Below are positions 30,725 through 42,700 of a DNA stretch of 64,000 nucleotides, piece after piece (positions within the stretch are counted from its first letter, which is position 1; the number at the start of each line of letters is the position of its first letter). The stretch covers positions 1 through 64,000 of the forward strand of contig JACCGJ010013513.1 in the NCBI GenBank assembly GCA_013407085.1, in the 5' to 3' direction. The stretch comes from Atriophallophorus winterbourni. Lineage: Eukaryota; Platyhelminthes; Trematoda; Plagiorchiida; Microphallidae. The translations under genes were made by a program, and so were the position numbers. The notes under the pieces are model-generated. The model searched no databases and was not told the origin of the DNA. It saw only the letters and a list, made by a program, of their open reading frames with translations.

Positions 30725-33700
30725 GTTCGTGTTCCGTTAATACGATAAATTGTTACAGAACTAATGCTATGCTGCATGTTGTTTCTTATGATGAAGTGGT
30801 TCATGAAAAGTTCGCGTCTCTCGATTTGGTTTACAACTGCGATCTACTCATTGTTGATATTACATGCGAAGTGAGTCTTGTAGTTTTTCCACTTGATTAA
30901 CCAGAAAATGCGAGGAAATTTGCTATATATTCTAGGCGTCCGTGAATCTATGGAATTGTTTGGTAATATACTCCTCCTCTTCTTCAAATGGGGCGAGTCA
31001 AGCGAATTCATAACTGTTCGTTGTGTGATTTCCGTCTTATGATTCAGAAACTTTCGGAACAAAACGCAACACTCCTGGTCTTTACTCTCACCAACTCCAG
31101 TGATCTAGTCAGTTTAGATGATTTCATCATCCAGAGTGATATATGGCAAGACGAAAGTTTAAAGGAAATGATGTGTGCCGATCGTCCTCCGCTTTCTCGT
31201 GAACTTTCAAGTTTACTTGCTAAAATGGGATCAATTGACAGGTAGTGTCATTTGCGTGTTTTCAATTTGATTGTTTTTCTTCGAATGTTATTCCCAACAG
31301 CAATTTGATCGTTTTCAGGTCATTATCTTCACTTTTCAGTAATTCGATTTCAGTTGCTTCGCAATATACAGGCCAACAGCACGTTGTTCAAAATGAGGTT
31401 TAACAGCCATATGAGAAATCGTACCTCTTTATAGGTGTTACATAATCGCGATTTTTCTGAATCTTTTTAATGTTGTAAATATCCATGAAAGTCTCTTTAA
31501 TTGATTAGCATCACAATCAGTTCTGACATTTCTTGAGTCAAAAACGAATTATTGATATTGTACCATAATATTGAGAACTTGTGCCGATTATTTGCGTGGT
31601 CATTAACTTGAATAATTATTGGTATAAATTTCTTGACCATTCCATTTTCTCATAAAAATAAATTCGCCTTTTCCCTACAACTGCAATTGACGATTGCGGT
31701 CATTTCTTATATTAATAAAGTGTAAGTAATCTTAAAGGAATGAACCTAAAGGAACTCAGTATTGTGAATACAACGGAAAATATGCATTCCAAAGTCACAC
31801 CAACACATAATAAAATACATCTCATCGTACTGTCCTCAAATGTTTTCAGATTTGTTATTGTGGCTAACCTCTCATCACGCATATGGTTTTCGAAAACTTT
31901 TCAGTAGATGAAGAAGAATAAAATGTCTTTATTCGTGTACACGAATTTTCAGCAATTAATTAATTTCTCCACAAAGTCAGGAAAAAAGTGAAATGTACGA
32001 TATCACACAAGCCTGATCCAGGCAAAGTGCCGCACAATAAATACTGCACTCGGGCAGTATTTGTAACTTGTGTGAAGTATTATTGCGCTCGCTGTCACGG
32101 TGATTTTCTATTATTATCATTTTTCTTAACGCTAAGCTGCTTTTTACGCACATTGAAGTCCTCTACCGTCTCTTTATACCTTTTTATAAGAATATTTTCT
32201 TGCATAGTGCTACTTCACTCGATGTGGTTGTGGTTGATCCAGTCCATGAATGTACTGTTCAAAAGCATGATGATCCCTTGCTTCACAGCATTCCACTTAT
32301 CTATACAGTCTAATAAAATATCACTTCTACAACATTTGCAGCGATAAGTATCTGGCCGATCAGCGGCGTTTAAATAATGCCGGCGTGGTCTACGTTGAAC
32401 AGTCGAAAGCAGAATATGTCGGGCTTGCATGTAAATCTTCACATTATGCCTTCAAAGTTAGCGGTCCAGAGAAAGCACTTTAGAACCTGTAAATTAAATG
32501 TTCGAAGCTTCCAGATCTTTTTACGAATGAATTTGTACGACAAGTGCTGCATACCAAATTATCGACCTCTTGATTCATATAATCGTAAAGTAGATCTTTT
32601 GAAATTCGGCCATTTTCGAATTTTTAGAAGTTGCGGCGATGGTGCCACAGTAAGGTTAACCCGCCCTGGACAACTGCTCTACAGAGCACTTCAGCATTTA
32701 TTACTCTGTCCATCTGTGGTTGTTTAGATGCTGCGAAGTGTTTCCCTGAGCCGCGATGTACTTGTTGGCACGCATCGCTATCCCCGCCTTTTGTTCTCAT
32801 GCTGTTGATTCAAAACACGGATCGTTTTGTGTTTTGATAGTGCATATCTATTCGTACGAATTCCTATCAATTTATTACCTTTATGCTTTGTTTTTTTAGC
32901 TTTCGATTAGAGTTCCTCGATACTGACGAGTCTTTTCTGCAGTGTTAACAACGATGTTCAGTATTCAATCGGTTTGCTATTCTTCTCTAAAAACTGTAAT
33001 GCGCGTTCTTTTAAGCGTTTTTGAAAAGTGAACTCTTCACCATGAGCCCAGTTAAAATGATCACTTGCATTCTCTTCAAACATACCAAAGTAAATGAGCG
33101 TTGTTTAAGTCTGTATCAGTTTTCGCACAAAAGTTTTGCGTTACTTGATTTTTTGAGAGGGTGATAACGGTAAAATTTTCCACCAATCCATCTAAAGCCT
33201 GTCCGTGTTTTTTGCTCAGTTGGTAACACCTATTAATTTTTTATTTGCTTTACTATAATCGCTTTTCTTAACCTCAGTTCTCACTGTTTCTCTTATACAG
33301 CGGTGGTAGAAAGCGAAAGAAATTTCTTTCTGATTTAAGAATTGTTTGCGAGAATCACAGAGGTAAAGAATCACAACAGGTCAGTTGCTTGTTTTAAACA
33401 AATGTTCTTTGAGCTATTGTTCTGTATTTGCCTAACCAATAATCGTATGTTTGCATCCGCAATGTCGCAACCCTCACGCAGTCATATGGACTTCCACTTA
33501 AGCTGCGATACTGTCGGGTTTCCTGAAGCAAAACATGCATAAAATAAAGCGATTGAACAGCATGTTCTTACATGCATAAATGAAATACTTCGCAACTGCT
33601 CATATATACGACTTTGTTTACAAGCAAACCAGTTGTTTGCCGTTTCTCATTGTTCATAATCACGGTCGGTCCTGTGGTACAACCGATACCAGTTTTGTTT

Positions 33701-36700
33701 TGTGTTTGAAATGGTTGCCTCCAAATATTCGTTTTGATCTCTTGATTAACCGATTAATGAGCATGTATTCTTCAAGCGCTATATTCATTGTGCTTCTTAA
33801 ATGCGACTTAGTTACATTCCTTTTCACTCTTTCGATAATTGGCGTAGCCGGCACAGTTAGTCCATTTTTTGTGCTATCTGTGCTTTGAAATCACAAGCCG
33901 TGATTCAGGCTAAGTGTGACACGGTCACTGACTGAACTTAAGCTGTGATAATGTCAGTTTGTCCTAGACAGATGTAAAATATAGTTGCAGTGAAACGCTT
34001 GCGTATCATCACATGCAGCTCATTACTAGTGGCAAATGTATTTAGCGCGGTAGCACTAGCATAACGTGGATACTGCACGTATTGTCTTGCGTTATTTTGC
34101 AACTATTTTGATCATTAGCATACTGGGGATCGCATGTATTGGTCACTGAATTTGATTCACCAAATGGAGAATTGTTTCTTCAAATCCGCTGTCACTTTAA
34201 CCAGGTTAGATGGTAGCCTTATCAGATGTGAGTTACTCATCTTAAAGTTTCGTAACATGGGTGAATCCTATCCATATTGATCTTTGTGTGGACTGACCCA
34301 ACGCTTTCTGCGACAATCTTCCCTTAATTAAACTTAAGTGTTCTGCCTTAACACAAAGCAAGTCGTTAGGTAGCTAGGCGTTGCCGTTCGCGAAAACATG
34401 ATTTAAACTTAATCGAGTACCCAGGCCTTCCTTCACCGTGTTTCGTTTTCGCGTTATGCCAAGATGTCCACTGGCTTTCTGTGTTTCCCAACAGTGGCCT
34501 GTTTAAAATTGTTTGCATTCGGTGAAAGCATGGTTTTATCAATATAATTGTCTGTCCAAGGGTGCTATGATATAAGCATAAGCTGGTCGCAGCACTAGGC
34601 TCGGTTGAATGTAGTCGTTTAGTTCATCCGGAGCCAAAAGCTCCGTCTAACTGGTGCTTTGAAATCGTGTTTGAAACGGCTGCAAACCGTTTCCAAAAAA
34701 CAAAATCGCTTTTAGTGAAATGAAACAAATTGTTCATTATGCGTATTTACATTATTTTGCACACCGGTTTGTTATCACAAATTTGATTATTTGTTTATTG
34801 CAATCTGTGTTACCTCACCTTTTGTCTAACTCTAGAATCGTGCTCTTTTATGTGAATGATGTAAGCTATGGTGGTGTACGGAATCTCATTTCTCCGCTTA
34901 CTTTCTCTTGCATTTTGGCTTATCTGCTATACTATCGATCAAGACTTATCCCCACACCCTTTCCTGTAAATGTTATGACCGTCATGTGCAAGTTTTTTCC
35001 TTCCGGGACATCTTGGAAAGACTTTTGCAACAAGTTTCATATCAATGACTTATTATTTTTATCATTATTATTCTCACGGATAATTCCGTCCGTTGCTTAA
35101 GAAACTGGTCAAACGTCACTCTTTAGCGAATTCTGGCTTGAACAATATTATATCCCACAATTTTTCTGGACGGTCCTCGAGCATATTCGCCTCATTTTAT
35201 ATCAAACAATGTCGTTGTTTAGCAGTTAAGGTCGAACGTATATTGCGACTACTGTTCTATAAACTCTCCGGTTATTATTTTTGTTCATTTTGAGCTGATT
35301 TGTTGGAAAAAATATTTCAGCGCTGAAATTTCGCACAATTACTAAGGTATCATTTTTTGCTTATTCAGACTGCTCTCGTTTTTAACGACAGCGTCGTAGC
35401 ACATGCACTCCATTTGGTGTTTCGGTCTGGTCTACTGATTCTGGGCATGTGACATCAAACACACGTGATCCTAGACTATTTTGCGATCGGTTGCCAATGT
35501 TTTCTGTTTTGTTTTTCAGCGCTTGCGCGACATGATGGGCCGGCTGTTTGATGATCCGTATGTTTTGTCGACAGAAACCATATTGAACCTAATGTTTGCC
35601 TTTCGTGAGAATCAGGTAAGCTATCTTTTAAATTCAGGAACATGATTGATCTCAAAATCAAATCTTCTATCCGTTTCGCTACTTTTTTCAAAAAATCGAT
35701 GATCTTTTGTTAAAATGTTAATACTGTACAACACCATGGGATTCCAGCATGAATGAAAATGTGAAAAAATGTTATAGTATAAAAGGAATAGAGAATATCA
35801 AATGTAAGGCTCACGAATGATGTTCTTTTGCATGTGTAAACCGAATTTAGCTTTAAACATAGCCAGGCAAGGAGAATTCACCACATGTTGGGGTAGGGTA
35901 TTCCAAAGAAATATAAAAAGTAATGCGAAAAATGGCGCCGACAATCAATACGGGAACTTGGAATGTAATGGGATAAGGTATGCCCGCGTGTCACTTTATC
36001 ATCATACACATCAAGCAAGTGCCTTAGTGGATATCCTTCGGTTAACACAATTCTATAGGTCAGAATAATATCGTGTCGTATCCCCGTTTGGGTAAAGTCA
36101 CATAGACCCAGATGTCGCAATCTTTCGGTGTACAGAACATTGCGAAGACCCATCACTAACTTTGTTGCTCTGTGCTAGATATCAAAGAGAGGAATATCTT
36201 TTCGCAGCGCAGGAGCCCAGACCTCTAATGCATATTCCAGCATAGGGCGAAGGCTGACGCTCATTATCCTTTGTAACGTTACCAGTGAGAATCTTCCAAA
36301 TATTCTCCGAAAGATACCTAACAATCTGCTGGCCTGTCGACAGATATTGTGACAGTGAACCGTGTTGTTTATGTTTCCACTAATCCATGCTAAAAGGTCT
36401 TTTTCTAACGAGTTCCATCTCAAGTTTTCAGTTCCCAGTCGATATGTCCAAGGAACATTCTTGCCAAGGTTGAGTATCTTGCTTTTTCGTGTGTTGAATG
36501 TCATATCATTCATGGCTGCCCAATCTTACTCCGCTGGTGGTTTTGAAATTTTTTGGGATAGCATTCTGTTCACTCTAACTCATACGTGACGATCTGACAG
36601 GTAGTCGCACAACCGTGAGCAGAGTGAATCACATCTACATAGACGCATCAGTCTTTGCAGAGGAAAATGGTGATTGACACTATCAAAAGCTATGGAAACG

Positions 36701-39700
36701 TCTAAGTAACACGCGAAAACAAATTACGCTACGTTGCAGACCGAAGCTGACTCATTGATGTGACAGTCTTTGTTCCTCCCCCAATCAGACGCTGTACCAC
36801 AGTCTATTGGATTAGAACTGGACAAGAATCGATTCAGACAATGACAGATGTTTAAGAAAGTAAGAATGGGGATGTTGCTGGTGTGGGCTGGTTTGCAGTT
36901 TAATACAAACGGCAATCACTTCAGTAATGTGCTACATATGCATTGAAGTCATGATAGCATTTGAAACAGCAATTAAAACTATAGGTCTCATGCAACCGCA
37001 CGTGGCAACTCCGAGTAGGACATTGTACGTTGTTGGGATCCGAAGCGTCATGAGATATTAACACTTACGCATCAACTTAGAGTTAACTGGTCAGATGATT
37101 GCAGTCTTACAATCACTGCCATGTGAATTGTGGCTGTTATTTCGGAGGGTTTTTGTATGCTCCTCTCGGCTTTCCAGCTTGTTGCGCTGGATAGTATCAT
37201 GTAACCGTTCGCTTTAATTGGCTTTCTAATAGATATCATGCATTTTCCCACTCTTTTCCCATTTATTACATTGTACATCGAACGTTTTCTTAATTTCAAC
37301 GTTTACTCTTATGCTCGTTGCAGAGTAATTTTTTCATTAAACCCATTATCCTCTGTATATTCAACTCCATAACCCAACATACTTCCTCTCGTTTATTGCC
37401 AGTGACCCTTCTGGTTTTCATTTGGAGTTATAGTGCAGATTGCTGTCGGTGTCATGACGCAGCAACATTACCGCAACGTACTGAATCGAAGATCAGCTAA
37501 TTTGCTTGCAGTAATTTACATCACTACTGACTATCCCACACACATAGCAAAGACAAAACATGTGCGAAATAGGGTTTAGAAAGGTAAATTGTCTAAATCT
37601 GAGTAATCACTTGTGACATTTGAAACACACAATCTGCACCGCGAGTCTCACGCAACAGCTTGTGTCCAATCCGAATAAGACATTGTGCAACCTCGCTGTT
37701 TTGGTATTGATTATCAGGTAGATATTTATTCCTAAATTGCAATCTTTAAGAATAAGAAAATGGCTTTCTTCGTGTACGTGTTCAGGCGCTTTATTGTATT
37801 TTTCCCCTTTAGATGTTTAAGGATATGGTGAAGCTTGTCGAAACTCTCCAATCCTTGGAAACTCACCCTAAACTCCGCGACACTAGCATGATTACTTACC
37901 TGTATGCTTACGCGTTGTACAACGCCAAAGGTACCTCAACGGAGGAAAAGGCGTTGCGAGTGATAAAAGACGTGAGTTTCTTTTCCATACCTTTATGAGA
38001 TCCAATCGTGTCCAGCGGTTTGATTATCATGCATTCATTTGCCCCCCCGCAAACTACTTACCTGACTGTAGTTATCGCTACTCGTATGCATTTCCGGAGT
38101 CGACGCTCTTCTGCCATGCTGTGGATACAGTATCAGATATATGATTTAGCATCTCGTTCAATGTCGGTCTTGTTTTAGGAGGATTGCTACTTTTGTTAAA
38201 TAACAGTGAAAGCCACAAGGAAGCTCGTTATTCTACGACTGTGCTCATTCCTGCTCGAAATCCGTAACATTTTAAGTCCTTTTCCGCAATCTATCTCAAA
38301 CTTTATTGTATTTCGGGTGCATGGAAATTCAGCATTCGGTACTGCTACTGGTATAATGCTATTAGTGTGACCATAGTACAGATATCCCGGTGCTTATGCA
38401 AAAAGGACGTTTAGTTGCTAACCGTAGCACTCGCTGTTGTCTAGCTTGAAGCTGTCGTATTACAAAATTTCCTCTATGAACTTGGCGAGAGTTGGTTCTT
38501 TCGTTGAATGCCCGATTTGGACTGCTTTTGTGATGGCACAGACCATCTTGTTTCATTTTATCACGAACTAAGTGCACTGGGTGACGCTGATAATGAAAAA
38601 CTTTACAGAATTTAAATTTTCTGTTTCAGCTACATAAAGTATACTGTCTTATATCTGCTGATTGTAAAATATCTGAAAAATATTGTATTATTGTTATCAT
38701 TATTATTATTACACAAGTCTTTACAGACGATGTGCGAATAATTATACCATGAAGAGGGTACATGATGAAAAAAAAGGAAATAAAAGAGATATTTTTTGTC
38801 TGTTTACACATGCCGTTTTTGATCTTTTTTGTCTTTTTTCGGAGAAAGAAAAGAGGGAGGGTCACTGATAAACGGGAACACAAGCACGACAGGATTCTTG
38901 CCACTCGTTTCTTTCTTTTGACATCACACTAAGTGTTATCAGCCACATATCTTCACGGTCCGTCGGACCCCACCCGGGTAAGCGCGATGTTCCCACGATG
39001 GCTAGTGGGGCTGTTAGACGCTTGAGGGTCTTCCGCCAGGTATTCCTTTGTCCGCCACGGCGACGTTTCCAATCAGGTCCAGCGAGAGCAAAAAGAGCTA
39101 GGCGAGGAAGGCGTCGCTCATCCATACGGAGAACGTGCCCCAGCCATCTCAGCTGGCACATGGATATATGATCGGAGAGTGGCACAGAGTGATCGCCGAG
39201 GACTGCCCTCCTGACGTCATCATTAATGACTCTGTGTTGCCAGCTTAGCGAGCTATACTCCGCAGGCAGCGATGATCAAACGTCGATAATCGTTGACTAT
39301 CGCTTGACGCAGCGTCCACGTCTCGCAGCCATACAGTAGAACTGCTCGTACGGTGGCCTGGTACACTCTGCCCTTCAAGCGTAATCCAACCGCGTCGGCG
39401 CCACAAATGCCATAGCCCAGCGAAAGCGTGGTGTGCTCTTGCAATCCGTGCTGTGATTTCAGCTTCGATATCGCCCCCAGTGGTGATGCAGCTCCCTAGG
39501 TAGGTGAATCTGTCAGTCACTTCCAGTTTATGGTCTTCGATCGTCAAATCAAGTGTTGGGTCTGTCCAATCCTGTAGGAACACTTTGCATTTTGACGGAG
39601 AGAAATGTAATCCATACAGCGACAACTGATCAACGAGTAGATCCAAAGCGCTTTGTATGGCGCAAGCATCCTCTCCGAGGTGAGCAATGTCGTCAGCATA

Positions 39701-42700
39701 GTCCAGATCCATAACTCGTCGACCGGGGAGCAGGTCGATCCCACAATTCGGTAGCTGAGCTGTTGCTGCCTGCATGACATCGTCAATCGCAAAGTTGAAT
39801 AGGAATGGGGAGATCGGACATCCTTGACGAACCCCGCTGGAAATGGTAAACTGCTTGGATAAATCACCATAGGCTTTGACTCTGCCGGTGGTGTGGCAGT
39901 ACAGCTTCTTGAGCAGGATTACGTACTTCGGTGGGACACCATGGCGAATGAGACAGTCCCAGAGAGCGGTTCTGTCAATGGAATCAAAGGCTGCTCGTAT
40001 GTCAAGAAAGACGATAATTGTTGGACGTGCGTATTGGTAACGTTGCTCCAAAATTTGGCGCAGCGTGAAGATTTGGTCCACACACCCGCGTCCTCCTCTG
40101 AAACCAGCCTGTTCTTCTCGATACTCTGCTTCTCGGTAGCTGTTAAGCCTGGTCAGGATGATTGATGCAAACAGTTTAGAAACCACCGGTATGAGACTGA
40201 TACCCCTGTGATTACCGCACTCTTTCCTCGACCCTTTCTTGAATACTGGGACGATGGCTGACGTCCCCACGCGCTGGGTATGGTTTCCTCGTTCCAGATC
40301 TTTCCGAAGAGCACTGACAGCTCACTGCACAAAACGTCGACACCTTCAACGAATAGTTCGGCTGGTAGCTCGTCTAAACCAGGGGCCTTGCGTCGTCTAA
40401 GCTTCATTATGTGTGAGCGAATTTCTGCCTCTGTAGGTGGTCCCTGTGGGGCCGGCCACTGAGTGGTGGAGCCACTTGGCTGAGCAACAGAGAGTGGTCG
40501 CGGTTGATTGAATTGGCTAGCGAAATGTTCCTCCAGCGGTCCATTCGCCTTTCTCTGTTGGTAATCAACGACCCATCTGCTTCCGTGATGAGTTCGCTCA
40601 CGCTGGGCATTCGGGGTCCCGTGGAGCGTATAAGCTGGAACAATTTGCGGGTGTTGCCAACTGCTTGGGCTGCTTCCATCTCGCTTGCCCGCTCTTCCCA
40701 CCATGATTCTCGGTCCGTTTTGAGACTGGTCTTCAACTGGTGGCGAATTTGCCTGCGCTGTTCATCATATCTTTCCCCCGGAGGTAAGGAACGCTGTTGG
40801 TCAATTAATTTGGCTGTAGCAGCAGATATCCAGTTGGAACCTGTTCGCTTGGATGTTCCACAGCTTTCCAGGCCAGCATGATACATTGCGCTTTGGATTT
40901 GAGCCCAATGCTCCTCAATATTATCGGGATGGGGTCCGAGTGCATTAGATAGGGCCGTTAGATAGTTCTCTGCCACTGATCTATCTGATAGTTTAAGCGT
41001 ATCCAGCCTCATGATATTTTTCTTACGCGATCCGCTGAAACGCATAGTTAAGTTTGCACAGACTAACGCGTGGTCTGATGATAGGCAGGTCGACCAATAT
41101 GATCTGCAGTCTTGCACACTGGAACGCCATCGATAACTGATCGCAATGTGATCAATTTGTGTCCAGAGTCCTGTCGAGGGGGATCTCCATGTTGCTGACC
41201 GTTGTTTGGAATGTCGGAAGTTGACGCTGCTGAGAAATAGGCGGTGCTCAGCACATAGACTCAACAGGCGTTCACCGTTGTCTGATCGGACGCAATCGAG
41301 ACCATACGGACCACCGAGGTGTCGTTCACTTTGTGAGAGGCGGCCAACTCGGGCATTAAGATCGCCAGCCAGGATGACAATATCCGACTTTCGTGCTTTA
41401 CGCAGTAATTCGTCTAGACTTCGGTAGAATTCGTCTTTCGCTAAATCAGCACTGCAGTCAGTGGGGGCGTAGGCTGCGATGACGAAAAGTGCACGAGTGT
41501 TCTGCCTGTGTTGACTGATTTTGCATGAGCCACCAAGTCGGACGGCGCACAAACGGCTATTGACAGGTAACCAGTCAATCAAGGCTGCCTCGGCGCGTGA
41601 GCTCAGGGCAATACCAACTCCTGCAAGTCCCGCTGCCTGGGCCTCTTCATCACCAGATACACGCAAACGAAACTTGACGCCGGTATTATTCGGTGAGCAT
41701 AGGTTTATCACATTACTAGAGTCGTGTAAGCTCGTTTCTGACGGACAGCTGATGTCTACTCTCATCGTTTCTAGTGTACGAGCTAAACCAGCCTATTGTC
41801 CTGCTTGTCTCAAGGTCCTGACGTTGAATGCAGCTAGCTTGAAGGACATACGGGGTTTCAAGAAATGCGCACTCTGGCTTGGCTGTTCTGTGTTTGGCGA
41901 GCTTGAAGGAGCATGTTGACGAGATTCATTGCTTGTGTGTAATGAGGGGCGTGGGATATAAGAATCGGCATGTGATGTAATGTAACGAAGGTAATTTTGA
42001 CAGCAAGTGGTGGTTGAAGTAGATTCCATGGTTCTTGTTGTAGGCGACATACTACCCGGTTGCCAAGGCTGAAGTAGGGGGTTAGCTTAGGGGACCCCAC
42101 CCGGAGCCTTTGACTCAAGAGTCTTCCCGCAAGGCAGCGGGGATTTTTCCTCAGGGTTCACTCCGGAAGCCTTTCCCGCAATCGGGTATGCCGCAAGGCA
42201 GCGGAGGTTTGGAATCAGGGTTTTCCTTCCCTTAGATGGACTGCTCTTCCAGGCTGACGAGCTCCATCTGCCCGGAGCAAACCCTGAGGAAAAATCCCTG
42301 CTGCCTTGCAGGTTGCACCTGGTCGTGCAAAGGCTAGAGAGGCGTACTCGAACAATCGCCGAGGCACTTCAAGAGAGACGCAAGAACCCTCAAAATGGTA
42401 ACCGGCTCTCGCGAAGGAAAAAAACCCGCTGCCTTGCGGGAAAACTTTTGAGTCAAAGGCACCGAGTGGGTTCCCCTAACCTAACCCCCTACTTCGGCCT
42501 TGGCAACCGGGTAGTAGGTTGCCTTCAACAAGAACCATGGAACCTACTTCAACCAGTACTTGCTGTCCAAACTATCTTCGCTGCATTACATTACATGCCG
42601 ATCCTTATATCCCACGCCCCTCATTACACACAAGGAATGAATCTCGTCAAGATGCTCCTGCAAGCTCGTTAGACACAGAACACACAGGCCAGAGTGCTCA

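Larger units (their letters stand above)
38690..42278 (-). mobile_element. RTE-like LINE copy 1 (left arm of inverted pair)
   Basis: Minus-strand element with 5' end at about 42278 and a TAA-repeat 3' tail at 38690-38712. Endonuclease (41765 leftward): [52 protein letters not shown] (40270-39245): [58 protein letters not shown] and [12 protein letters not shown]. The C-terminal tail is at 39185-38862. Several frameshifts (about 40520, 40250, 39245), but the RT Asp pair is intact. It lies antisense in ASK1-like intron 7. Confidence 0.92.

Noticed and set aside
30736..30758. Intron of 23 nt using donor GTTAAT in the first kinase intron
   Set aside because: Too short to splice and in the wrong phase; GTTCGT at 30725 gives 34 nt and the correct frame.
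33363..33368. Donor GTAAAG for kinase exon 5
   Set aside because: It breaks the phase into exon 6; GTCAGT at 33380 restores frame and family alignment (GKE).
34720..35100. 126-codon frame in kinase intron 5
   Set aside because: No family resemblance, A/T-rich composition, no fitting splice phase.
41206..41427. Reverse-frame ORFs rich in Arg within the RTE copies (also 43139-43360)
   Set aside because: Identical shadow frames in both arms, opposite to the real endonuclease.
42254..42285. CTGACGA followed by a GCTCC/GGAGC stem and AAAC in the RTE 5' UTR, hammerhead-like
   Set aside because: The G of GAA after stem II is missing, the copies at 55990-56050 lose CTGACGA, and I could not form a convincing stem I. 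It is more likely chance.
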